Assembly: GCA_027531445.1 (NCBI GenBank)
Contig: JAPZRK010000118.1
Coordinates: 1-13,253 of the forward strand
DNA from: Leptospira sp.
GTDB lineage: Bacteria; Spirochaetota; Leptospiria; Leptospirales; Leptospiraceae
Direction of reading: 5' to 3'
Length of the DNA stretch: 13,253 nucleotides
The position numbers and the translations under genes are program-made. Positions 6,909-13,253 of this stretch are shown here, in pieces. The notes under the pieces were generated by a model. The model did not search any database. It worked only from the letters and a program-made list of their open reading frames with translations, and was not told the origin of the DNA. Every line of letters begins with the position of its first letter. The stretch's first letter is position 1.

Positions 6909-7736
6909 CTATTTTCTTGTGCTTGGATTGAAGAGAGGACGTTTTTTCTCTTCAAAACCTTGAATCGCTCTACGGAAATCGTGGGTATCTAGCATACCTG
7001 CGTTCCAAACAGCCACATAATTTAAGGCATCATCTAACGATTTGTTGACTCCATAATTTAATACTTGTTTTACGCCTCGAATTACGATAGTAGGGTTTTC
7101 TGCAATTTCGTGTGCCGTTTTTAAACCTTCCTCCAATAATTCACTGTCAGACTTTGTGATTTTTGTAATCAAACCCATTCGGAATGCTTCTTGTGCATCG
7201 ATGTCTTTTCCTGTAAGCGCCAACTCTCTTGTATTTCCTTGACCTATGATCGCAGGTAACCTTTGTAGTGAACCCATATCAGCTACAATCCCAACCTTTG
7301 CTTCCCGTAGTGAGAAACTTGCATCTTCAGTTGCATATCGTATATCGCAGGCAGAAATCAAATCCAAACCACCACCGATACAATGTTTTTGAATCAATGC
7401 GATGGAAGGTTTTTTTGAATCATAAACTGCATTGATTCCTTTTTGCATAAGTAATACGAGTTCATACAACTTTTCCCTGGAATCACCTAATTCACCTTGT
7501 ACGACAGACTTAAATTCTGCAAAAAAGTTTGTGAGGTCAAGACCTGTCGAAAATGATTTTCCACGTGCCGCGATGATAAAAACATGAATAGAAGGGTCTG
7601 CATTGATCTCCTCGATTACAAATGGGAGGTCTCGCCAAAAGGACCAATCCATTGCATTTCGTTTTTCGGGACGATTCAGATAAAGGATAGCAACATTACG
7701 TTGGATTTCAACTTCGAAGAATGGATAATTTTTCAT
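6909..7736 (-). CDS. Enoyl-CoA hydratase/isomerase family protein, probable delta(3,5)-delta(2,4)-dienoyl-CoA isomerase
   Basis: This 275-residue crotonase-fold enzyme has the first oxyanion-hole stretch RGKSFSTGLDL (about residues 58-68) and the second, HCIGGGLDL (118-126). Three acidic residues, D125, E145 and D153, occur with spacings of 20 and 8. These are the spacings of Asp176, Glu196 and Asp204 in mammalian ECH1, and the sequence around D153 (VADMGSLQRLP) is ECH1-like. It probably moves double bonds in dienoyl-CoA intermediates during breakdown of unsaturated fatty acids, which fits an organism living on long-chain fatty acids. The frame is open back to 7760. I chose ATG 7736 because it overlaps the lgt stop as ATGA, has GAGG 10 bases upstream, and lets the protein start at the usual place before FFEVEIQRNV. 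It is translated with lgt, though the functional link is unclear. Confidence 0.85.
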   Translation of the reverse strand: MKNYPFFEVEIQRNVAILYLNRPEKRNAMDWSFWRDLPFVIEEINADPSIHVFIIAARGKSFSTGLDLTNFFAEFKSVVQGELGDSREKLYELVLLMQKGINAVYDSKKPSIALIQKHCIGGGLDLISACDIRYATEDASFSLREAKVGIVADMGSLQRLPAIIGQGNTRELALTGKDIDAQEAFRMGLITKITKSDSELLEEGLKTAHEIAENPTIVIRGVKQVLNYGVNKSLDDALNYVAVWNAGMLDTHDFRRAIQGFEEKKRPLFNPSTRK

Positions 7737-8659
7737 TTGGAGGTTGCCTCTTTTTGCCAAAGCTTCATTTTAAAAATCATATAGGCTCCTACTAACATTA
7801 GGCCAATCGAAATATACTGGGACTGAGAAAATCCATGCCAATAGTATCCGGTGAGAAAAGTTGGATTGCCACTGGCATCGGGAATGTTTACCATTTGAGG
7901 TGGGTCAATGAATGGTATTACCGCTTTATTGACTCGTAAGAACTCGATGAGTAGTCTCGCCAATCCATGGATAACAAAAAATTGAGCGGCTAAACTCCAT
8001 TTTTTGAAATTTTGAAATCTTGCATAGTATTGGAAGTAAGCAAAGTAACCAAATGCCATAATCGATTCCATAACAGGAGTGTTCCAAACGGGAACACCAG
8101 AAGGATGAGCACCATGGAAATCGAAGACAAAAAATGGAATATTTGCATCAGTAGCAAACCCATAACAACCATCTCCACTTACGAAACATCCCAATCTACC
8201 GATCGCATAACCAATACTCATCGATGGAGCAATGGCATCCATATAACTTCCAGTATCTAACTTAAAATGGCGAAAATAAAGGGAAATGAAAAGTAGTCCA
8301 AAGAGAAGACCGCCAAAAAAAACCAAGCCCCCACCACTGAAAAGAGAGGACCATAGCCCATGATGACCTGGGAATCCATCCCAATGGGTTAAAGGATAGG
8401 TATACTTTCCATCATACCCAGGCACATCGATAAAAATCTGGTCCCAAATCTCAAAGATAAAGAATATCTTTGCTCCAACAAGAGTACCCAAAATACCCAA
8501 AAAGATAAGCCAGTCTGAGTGTAAAGGATCGAGTTTTCGTCTTTCAAGTTCGCGAGGGAGTAGGTAAGAGCCCACAAGAAAGGCTAACATCATAAGTAAA
8601 CTAAATGTAGAAAGACCTTCCCATCCGAAGGGGTTTGGTATTGGAATCCGATCAAGCAT
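7733..8659 (-). CDS. lgt: Prolipoprotein diacylglyceryl transferase, divergent Lgt
   Basis: This 308-residue inner-membrane protein has about seven hydrophobic segments and the Lgt layout: N-terminal MLDRIPIPNPFG, GGGLVFFGGL (109-118), the signature-like GRLGCFVSGDGCYG (154-167), LLIEFLR (236-242) and GFSQSQYISIGL (276-287). Lgt transfers diacylglyceryl from phosphatidylglycerol to the lipobox Cys of prolipoproteins. Compared with E. coli, the His before the GG in the third segment is Phe115, and the Asn of GRIGNF is Cys158. The GCxxxGDG form resembles Lgt of Bacteroidetes-type lineages as I recall them, so it may be a real Lgt subgroup or a paralogue. The ATG has no ribosome binding site at normal spacing; a GGAGG lies 20 bases upstream. 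It lies 73 bases after the M23 gene and overlaps the crotonase gene. Confidence 0.85.
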   Translation of the reverse strand: MLDRIPIPNPFGWEGLSTFSLLMMLAFLVGSYLLPRELERRKLDPLHSDWLIFLGILGTLVGAKIFFIFEIWDQIFIDVPGYDGKYTYPLTHWDGFPGHHGLWSSLFSGGGLVFFGGLLFGLLFISLYFRHFKLDTGSYMDAIAPSMSIGYAIGRLGCFVSGDGCYGFATDANIPFFVFDFHGAHPSGVPVWNTPVMESIMAFGYFAYFQYYARFQNFKKWSLAAQFFVIHGLARLLIEFLRVNKAVIPFIDPPQMVNIPDASGNPTFLTGYYWHGFSQSQYISIGLMLVGAYMIFKMKLWQKEATSK

Positions 8660-8678
8660 AGGATGAGAGTAAAAGATG

Positions 8679-8696
8679 TCCTCCCTCTGGAAAGGA
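8679..8696 (-). promoter_or_regulatory. Possible leader hairpin holding the distant GGAGG upstream of lgt
   Basis: On the - strand, TCCT-T-TCC and GGG-AGGA can pair around an AGA loop, with one bulge and one G-U pair. The paired arm contains the only GGAGG-like ribosome binding site in the gap, which is 20 bases from the lgt ATG. This could tune translation or bring the site closer, but the stem is short and the case is weak. Confidence 0.25.
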
Positions 8697-8732
8697 GAAT
8701 TTCAATGGATTCAATCCTTACAATAGGAGTAT

Positions 8733-9737
8733 TTAATCGAGATTGATATATTCTTCCGGATCAAGCGGTGAATCGAGACCAATTCTGACTTCATAATGCA
8801 CATGGGCTCCTGTAGCTTTTCCCGTTTGACCAACGAGTGCGATTTTATCCCCACGTTTCACTCTGTCTCCTGGTGTGACGAGCACCTGAGAACAGTGTCC
8901 ATACAAAGTAAAAAAACCATTTTCATGATTGATGCGTACAGAACGTCCGAGCCCTCCGGCAGCCGCATCCACATCAGCTATGACACCAGGACCCGTAGCG
9001 TAAATCGGTGTTCCTTCTCCCGCCGCGAAGTCAATGCCTGAATGGTATTCCCCAACAGGCAAAATGCCAAAAGGGTCACTTCTATATCCAAAAGTGGAGG
9101 TAACAACTCCAACACCTGGCTTCAATGGTCTACCCCTCGGCATGGAATAGAAGATACTCTCTCTCATGGAAAGATAATCAATTGCATTTTGAAAATTTGG
9201 AACCAGATTGCCTAATCTAACACCAAACTCAGAGTATGTGGTGACGACTTGTTTGTATAACATCAAGTTTGATTCCAACATTGCATCGTCTTTTTCAAAT
9301 TCTTCTTTGAGAAGGTAGTCTTGAGTGATCATTTCTTTTTCAGGAATTTGATCCCAGGCAAGGAGGTTTAAAGATTCTGTGGCGGATTCCAAATCTTGAA
9401 CGGATTCAGTAAGGTCGTTCGAGAGTAAGTCATAAAACAAAAACGATATGAGTTGTGTTTCCGTCCGTTTTTCCATGGAACGGTCCGGTTCGTAGAGAAA
9501 GGAAAAATAGAGAAGAAATGTAAGAGAAAGCCCCACAAGAATGGCAGAAAGTGTGGTTAGAAAGAACAGCATTCCCACTGAGATTTCGATCTGGAGGAGA
9601 GCCTTTTCGTCATTCGGTACGAGTACGAAACTGACTTTGCTTTTTCCTTGCTCTAAAAGGTGCAAATACCGTCGTTTCCAACGTAAAAGAGTGATCAGTA
9701 GCCTTTCGTAGGCGGTTGTTGCGTAAGTTTCTGCCAA
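8733..9737 (-). CDS. M23-family metallopeptidase with N-terminal membrane anchor
   Basis: This 334-residue protein has a basic cytoplasmic N-terminus (LLRWKRRYLHLLEQGK), one membrane helix at about residues 54-82, a helical linker (about 86-200), and a C-terminal M23/LytM peptidase domain (about 205-325). The zinc site is complete: H232 and D236 in HSGID, and H314 in HVH (312-314). The catalytic His residues H281 (LYGHCS) and H312 are present too. It should therefore be an active peptidoglycan endopeptidase on the periplasmic side, acting in wall growth or cell separation. The start is unusual: an in-frame stop lies two codons upstream and there is no ATG before residue 56, so TTG at 9735-9737 is the best start, without a clear ribosome binding site. 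It is divergent from pcnB across a 50-base gap. Confidence 0.88.
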   Translation of the reverse strand: MAETYATTAYERLLITLLRWKRRYLHLLEQGKSKVSFVLVPNDEKALLQIEISVGMLFFLTTLSAILVGLSLTFLLYFSFLYEPDRSMEKRTETQLISFLFYDLLSNDLTESVQDLESATESLNLLAWDQIPEKEMITQDYLLKEEFEKDDAMLESNLMLYKQVVTTYSEFGVRLGNLVPNFQNAIDYLSMRESIFYSMPRGRPLKPGVGVVTSTFGYRSDPFGILPVGEYHSGIDFAAGEGTPIYATGPGVIADVDAAAGGLGRSVRINHENGFFTLYGHCSQVLVTPGDRVKRGDKIALVGQTGKATGAHVHYEVRIGLDSPLDPEEYINLD

Positions 9738-9787
9738 GTGCGTCTAAATGCCAATTTTTACTTGCCCATGCTTTTTTTTGAGGGAAA

Positions 9788-11377
9788 GTGGACGAATCGC
9801 TTATGTTTAAATTTCTCACTTCTCTTTTCCGAAAGAAAGCCGACTCTGTCGATTCCTTTTTGATGTATCCCGAGGGAAAGAGATACTACAGAGAGAGTCA
9901 CTCAATTCGCCGTACGAACATTGATGAAGATGCTATCAAAATCATCAACCGTTTGAACAAATTCCGCTACAAGGCCTACCTTGTCGGCGGTGGCGTGAGA
10001 GACCTCCTTATGGGTAAACGACCTAAAGATTTCGATATTGTCACAAGCGCCACTCCAAACCAGATCAAGAGAGTCTTCAATAATTGCCGAATCATTGGCA
10101 AAAGATTTAAAATTGTTCATATCATTTTTAAAGGTAAGATCATTGAAGTTTCTACCTTTCGCTCGCTACCCGAGCACAGGTTGGAGAAACACAAGGCTGA
10201 CAACGATTACTTAATCAAAAGGGACAATTCCTTCGGGACCGCCAAAGAAGACGCCGCAAGACGTGACTTCACTATCAACTCCTTGTTCTATGATCCGAAA
10301 AACGATTCTATTTTAGATTACGTTGGTGGATTTGATGACATACAAAAAAAGATCGTCCGTGTGATCGGAGATCCTGACATTTCTTTTAAAGAAGATCCTG
10401 TTCGCATGCTAAGAGCTGTTAAATTTTCCGTCTTGCTTGGTCTTGACATCGAAAAGAAAACAAAACTTGCGATCAAAAAAAATCGTCTGGAGATTGAAAA
10501 ATCTTCGTCTGCAAGGCTTCTTGAAGAATACAACAAAATGTTTCGCACATGGAAGACCTCACTCATCTTTCAAGGTTTAGCTGAAAATCACCTTTTTGAA
10601 GTGCTTTTTAAAGATGTTGTCGATCGTTTGAAAAAAAATGATCCCGAATGGAAAGAACATTTTTTTGAAACCCCACTTGGTAAACGTTTGGCGATCACTG
10701 ATAAACTTCTCGCCGCAAGGGAAGAAATGACTCCAGCTATTTTTTATGCGCTTATCTTTTATGATTTGGTCAGCGATGTATTGCACTCAGAACAAGGCCA
10801 TCTAGCACATAACATAAAAGAAGCGCTGATGCCTGCTTTTGAAAGAATGGGCATACCGAAACGAGAACAAGAAAATCTAATGAAGGTCTTTATCAGCCAG
10901 CCTAGATTTTTAGTTACCGACGACGAACGTGAAAGACAGAACACCTTCTTCAAAAAGAAGGATTACTTTTACGATGCGTTTATGGTTTCTAAGATCGTTT
11001 CTATTGCTGAAGAAAACGACATCGCGGTTCAATCTGCCTTTTTTTGGGAAATCTCGCTCAGACAAAGACCTAAAGCAGATTCGCACCAATTCGGACACCA
11101 ACAAGCACGCAAAAAAGAAAAGAAGAGACCACCTAGAAAGAAACAGAGAGGTGGGAGACCCGGCCAGGATCGTAATGAAACGACTGAGGCCAGTGAAGAC
11201 TCTTCCAACCTTGAATCAGAAGGTGGATCCGATCAAGTTTCAGAATCGGCACCACGAGAGGAGAGGAAGGAACGACCTCACAGAAGACCTCATGGGGGAC
11301 ACCGGGACCGAGATCAAAATCGAGGACCAAGGCCTCCGAGAGAACCCAGGGACTCCGAATCTCAAAACGAAGACTGA
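9788..11377 (+). CDS. pcnB: Poly(A) polymerase I (PcnB) with long basic C-terminal tail
   Basis: This 529-residue class II nucleotidyltransferase has YLVGGGVRDLLMG (65-76), the catalytic pair D81/D83 in KDFDIVTSATP, RRDFTINSL (158-166) and the helical motif KEDPVRMLRAVKF (201-213). The stretch IIGKRFKIVHI (102-112) fits the signature that separates bacterial poly(A) polymerases from CCA-adding enzymes. It adds 3' poly(A) tails to RNA and so promotes its decay. Residues of about 436-529 form a low-complexity tail rich in Arg, Lys, Pro, Gly and Glu, likely disordered and RNA-binding. Two starts are possible: GTG 9788, with AGGG only 3-4 bases upstream, and ATG 9803, with the same site too far away. 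Neither is ideal. Residues are numbered from the GTG. A hairpin terminator follows 17 bases after the stop. Confidence 0.9.
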   Translation: MDESLMFKFLTSLFRKKADSVDSFLMYPEGKRYYRESHSIRRTNIDEDAIKIINRLNKFRYKAYLVGGGVRDLLMGKRPKDFDIVTSATPNQIKRVFNNCRIIGKRFKIVHIIFKGKIIEVSTFRSLPEHRLEKHKADNDYLIKRDNSFGTAKEDAARRDFTINSLFYDPKNDSILDYVGGFDDIQKKIVRVIGDPDISFKEDPVRMLRAVKFSVLLGLDIEKKTKLAIKKNRLEIEKSSSARLLEEYNKMFRTWKTSLIFQGLAENHLFEVLFKDVVDRLKKNDPEWKEHFFETPLGKRLAITDKLLAAREEMTPAIFYALIFYDLVSDVLHSEQGHLAHNIKEALMPAFERMGIPKREQENLMKVFISQPRFLVTDDERERQNTFFKKKDYFYDAFMVSKIVSIAEENDIAVQSAFFWEISLRQRPKADSHQFGHQQARKKEKKRPPRKKQRGGRPGQDRNETTEASEDSSNLESEGGSDQVSESAPREERKERPHRRPHGGHRDRDQNRGPRPPREPRDSESQNED

Positions 11378-11393
11378 TTTTCCGCTAAAATTT

Positions 11394-11421
11394 GGGCAGA
11401 AACCTCTAATGGTTTTTGCCC
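11394..11421 (+). terminator. Probable terminator after pcnB
   Basis: Two 11-base arms (11394-11404 and 11411-11421) pair along their full length with one G-U, around a 6-base loop: GGGCAGAAACC and GGTTTTTGCCC. The stem is strong and comes 17 bases after the pcnB stop. The tract that follows (TTAATTCCTTTT) is only moderately T-rich, so termination may be partial, or the hairpin may mainly protect the 3' end. Confidence 0.7.
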
Positions 11422-11462
11422 TTAATTCCTTTTACCCATCATTTTTTCCTCAAGACCCTCAC

Positions 11463-11477
11463 GTTGGGGCACCCAAC
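11463..11477. repeat. Perfect intergenic palindrome GTTGGG-GCA-CCCAAC
   Basis: A 6-base perfect stem with a 3-base loop lies between the pcnB terminator and the katG control region. CCTCAC (11457-11462) just outside it pairs with GTGAGG at 11524-11529, giving a nested arrangement. There is no T-run after it, so it is not a usual terminator. It might be a copy of a dispersed intergenic repeat, which cannot be judged from one window. Confidence 0.4.
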
Positions 11478-11552
11478 ATCCTCCTATCCAGACTTCCACG
11501 AGTGATTCTAAGTATTTGAGCGAGTGAGGCAATTTCTGTATTTATTATAAAA

Positions 11553-11567
11553 TTAGATTTATTCTAA
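11553..11567. promoter_or_regulatory. PerR/Fur-like operator upstream of katG
   Basis: TTAGATT-T-ATTCTAA is a 7-1-7 inverted repeat. It matches the Bacillus PerR box TTATAATnATTATAA at 11 of 14 defined positions and lies about 70 bases before the katG start. PerR represses catalase genes until peroxide oxidises it, and Leptospira carries PerR-type regulators. A second, weaker match (TTATAATGAGTCTAT, 11589-11603) overlaps the candidate promoter. The region is very AT-rich, so chance matches are possible. Confidence 0.5.
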
Positions 11568-11575
11568 ATTATTTG

Positions 11576-11606
11576 TTGACTTTATTGTTTATAATGAGTC
11601 TATATT
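11576..11606 (+). promoter_or_regulatory. Predicted promoter region of katG
   Basis: The region holds TTGACT (11576-11581), a perfect TATAAT (11590-11595) and TATATT (11601-11606). TTGACT and TATAAT are only 8 bases apart and cannot form one promoter. Either TATAAT acts with a poor -35, or TTGACT acts with TATATT at a long 19-base spacing. The transcript start is therefore uncertain, but transcription from here into katG is likely. Confidence 0.45.
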
Positions 11607-11635
11607 TAGAACTAATATAAATAAGGAAGGTCCAT

Positions 11636-13253
11636 ATGAAACGCAATCCGTTCATTCTTACAGTGATTTCGATGTTTTTTTTGAGTCCATTGGGCGCAAC
11701 AGATCCAAAAGAAATGCCAATACAAAACAGGGAGATTTCTAATGTCTCCAATCAATTCTGGTGGCCAGAACGTTTGGATTTGACCCCGCTCCGCCAACAC
11801 AGTGCCGAATCCAATCCAATGGGAAGGCAATATGATTATGCGAAAGAATTCAAAGAGTTGGATATTTCCAAAATCAAAGAAGAAATCAAAGTGCTTATGA
11901 TGACCTCTCAAGACTGGTGGCCTTCTGATTACGGTCACTATGGTCCTTTCTTTATTCGTATGGCATGGCATAGTGCGGGCACCTATCGTATCTCAGACGG
12001 TCGCGGCGGTGCAGGAGGTGGACAGCAGAGATTTGAGCCTCTCAACAGTTGGCCTGATAATGCTAACTTGGATAAAGCACGTCGTCTACTTTGGCCGATC
12101 AAAAAGAAATATGGAAAAAAAATCTCGTGGGCAGATTTAATGGTGCTTACTGGTAACGTTGCATTGGAGTCAATGGGGTTCAAAACGTACGGTTTTGCTG
12201 GCGGAAGGACTGATGATTGGGAAGCTGACCTTGTGTATTGGGGTCCTGAGAAAAAATTTCTAGCCGACGAACGATATAAAGGTGATCGAAAATTGAAAAA
12301 TCCTTTAGCGGCAGTTCAAATGGGATTAATTTATGTAAACCCGGAAGGACCAAATGGCAATCCTGACCCTCTGCTTGCGGCTAGAGATATAAGAGAAACT
12401 TTTGGAAGGATGGCTATGAATGATGAAGAGACAGTAGCTCTTATCGCAGGTGGGCATACCTTCGGCAAAGCTCATGGAAAAGCTGATCCTTCCAAACATG
12501 TAGGTAAGGAACCAGCCGCCGCTGGTTTAGAAGAGCAAGGGTTTGGTTGGAAGAATAATTATAAAAAAGGAAATGCCGAGGACACAATTACAAGTGGGCT
12601 CGAAGGTGCATGGACTGCAAATCCTACTAAATGGACCACGCAGTATCTAAACAATTTATTCGGATTTGAATGGGTTCAAACGAAAAGCCCTGCTGGTGCC
12701 ATCCAGTGGATTCCAAAAGATGGAGCAGGAGCAAACTTAGTACCGGATGCACACGATAAAACGCTTCGACATGCGCCGATTATGTTTACAACGGATTTGG
12801 CTCTCAAATTTGATCCAAGTTACAAAGTTATAGCAAAAAGATTCCAAGAGAATCCGAAAGAGTTTGAATTGGCATTTGCTAAAGCTTGGTTCAAGCTTAC
12901 ACATCGAGATATGGGACCAGTCGCTCGTTACATATCTACTGACCTACCAAAAGAACCGTTGATTTGGCAAGATCCACTTCCTGTTTCAAATTCGAAGGTA
13001 ATTGGCAAAAAAGAAATCGATTCGATCAAAGATCAGATTCGGAAATCTGGGTTAACTGTTTCAGAGCTTGTAAAAACTGCATGGGCATCCGCTGTCACAT
13101 TCCGAAGCACGGACATGCGTGGCGGTGCGAACGGTGCAAGAATTCGATTTGCTCCACAAAAGAATTGGCCCGTCAATGATCCAAACGAACTTTCCAAGGT
13201 ATTAAAAAAGTTGGAACAAATCAAGCTCGACGCAAATAAAAATGGTATCGAGG
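11636..13253 (+). CDS. katG: Catalase-peroxidase KatG with N-terminal signal peptide (partial, runs off window)
   Basis: The frame is open from ATG 11636 to the window end (539 codons; KatG is usually about 720-750 residues), so the C-terminal part is missing. Ribosome binding site AAGGAAGG (11623-11630) lies 5 bases upstream. All key residues are seen: distal R108, W111 and H112 (RMAWHSAGTYR), Y233 and M259 forming the Met-Tyr-Trp adduct with W111, proximal haem ligand H274 (GGHTFGKAHG), and the mobile Arg in HRDMGP. Spacings equal those in the M. tuberculosis enzyme. The N-terminal domain is complete, and the second domain begins with SGLTVSELVKTAWASA. The first 21 residues (MKR, hydrophobic stretch, then SPLGA) look like a Sec signal peptide, so the enzyme should be periplasmic. 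It removes hydrogen peroxide. No frameshift was seen. Confidence 0.93.
   Translation, partial: MKRNPFILTVISMFFLSPLGATDPKEMPIQNREISNVSNQFWWPERLDLTPLRQHSAESNPMGRQYDYAKEFKELDISKIKEEIKVLMMTSQDWWPSDYGHYGPFFIRMAWHSAGTYRISDGRGGAGGGQQRFEPLNSWPDNANLDKARRLLWPIKKKYGKKISWADLMVLTGNVALESMGFKTYGFAGGRTDDWEADLVYWGPEKKFLADERYKGDRKLKNPLAAVQMGLIYVNPEGPNGNPDPLLAARDIRETFGRMAMNDEETVALIAGGHTFGKAHGKADPSKHVGKEPAAAGLEEQGFGWKNNYKKGNAEDTITSGLEGAWTANPTKWTTQYLNNLFGFEWVQTKSPAGAIQWIPKDGAGANLVPDAHDKTLRHAPIMFTTDLALKFDPSYKVIAKRFQENPKEFELAFAKAWFKLTHRDMGPVARYISTDLPKEPLIWQDPLPVSNSKVIGKKEIDSIKDQIRKSGLTVSELVKTAWASAVTFRSTDMRGGANGARIRFAPQKNWPVNDPNELSKVLKKLEQIKLDANKNGIE

Noticed and set aside
10929..11519. A 196-codon open frame overlapping the 3' half of pcnB on the same strand.
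   Set aside because: It lies in another frame inside a clearly coding gene and its Arg/Lys-rich content follows from the repetitive pcnB tail. No ribosome binding site or family resemblance was seen.
11576..11595. TTGACT and TATAAT read as one strong katG promoter.
   Set aside because: The spacing is only 8 bases, far from the 16-18 needed, so they cannot serve one promoter.
11612..11971. Open frame of 119 codons on the - strand across the katG start.
   Set aside because: It is antisense to the katG signal peptide and active-site region and covers the katG ribosome binding site; no protein family is recognisable.
11636..13253. Possible frameshift or pseudogene in katG.
   Set aside because: Reading the frame through to the last base gave continuous KatG sequence with all active-site residues. 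It only runs off the window.

Overview
The window looks like chromosomal DNA from a spirochaete of the genus Leptospira, most likely a saprophyte-type or environmental species. The base composition is AT-rich, the lipoboxes are relaxed (LANC, FIGC), and the mix of genes fits: alternative complex III subunits, a small divergent cyclase-domain protein, an Lgt, an M23 peptidase beside a PcnB with a basic tail, and a KatG-type catalase-peroxidase. The genus is inferred from protein resemblance only; no rRNA or other marker gene is present. I see no tRNA, rRNA, CRISPR array, insertion sequence, integrase or phage gene.

Layout. Positions 1-3162 (+) are the distal part of an operon for alternative complex III (quinol:cytochrome c oxidoreductase): the end of ActC, then ActD, ActE (mono-haem lipoprotein), ActF, and an unnamed SH3-like lipoprotein. 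It closes with a strong intrinsic terminator at about 3218-3255. A short cyclase-domain gene (3289-3942, +) follows, with a consensus -35 and an apparently leaderless start. Its class III active site is complete except for Lys in place of the catalytic Arg.

Positions 3955-6663 (-) hold two directly abutting genes: a TPR protein and a UPF1/IGHMBP2-like superfamily 1 helicase. A 52-residue protein with a very good ribosome binding site is divergent from them (6744-6902, +). Positions 6909-9737 (-) hold an M23 metallopeptidase with one membrane anchor, an Lgt-type prolipoprotein diacylglyceryl transferase, and a crotonase carrying the dienoyl-CoA isomerase acid triad. The last two overlap by ATGA. 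Divergent from the peptidase is a poly(A) polymerase (pcnB, 9788-11377, +) with a long basic, disordered tail and a hairpin terminator.

After an AT-rich intergenic region with a PerR/Fur-like 7-1-7 palindrome, katG (11636 to the window end, +) begins. It has a signal peptide and is cut off by the window edge.

How the genes work together: the Act genes pass electrons from quinol to cytochrome c. Lgt and the M23 enzyme serve the cell envelope, and several proteins here (ActE, the SH3-like protein) are Lgt substrates. PcnB acts in RNA turnover. KatG with its PerR-like site is a peroxide-defence unit. I found no clearly new multi-gene system. The best leads are the Arg-to-Lys cyclase, the exported KatG with its operator-like site, the helicase/TPR pair with the divergent small protein, and the divergent Lgt.
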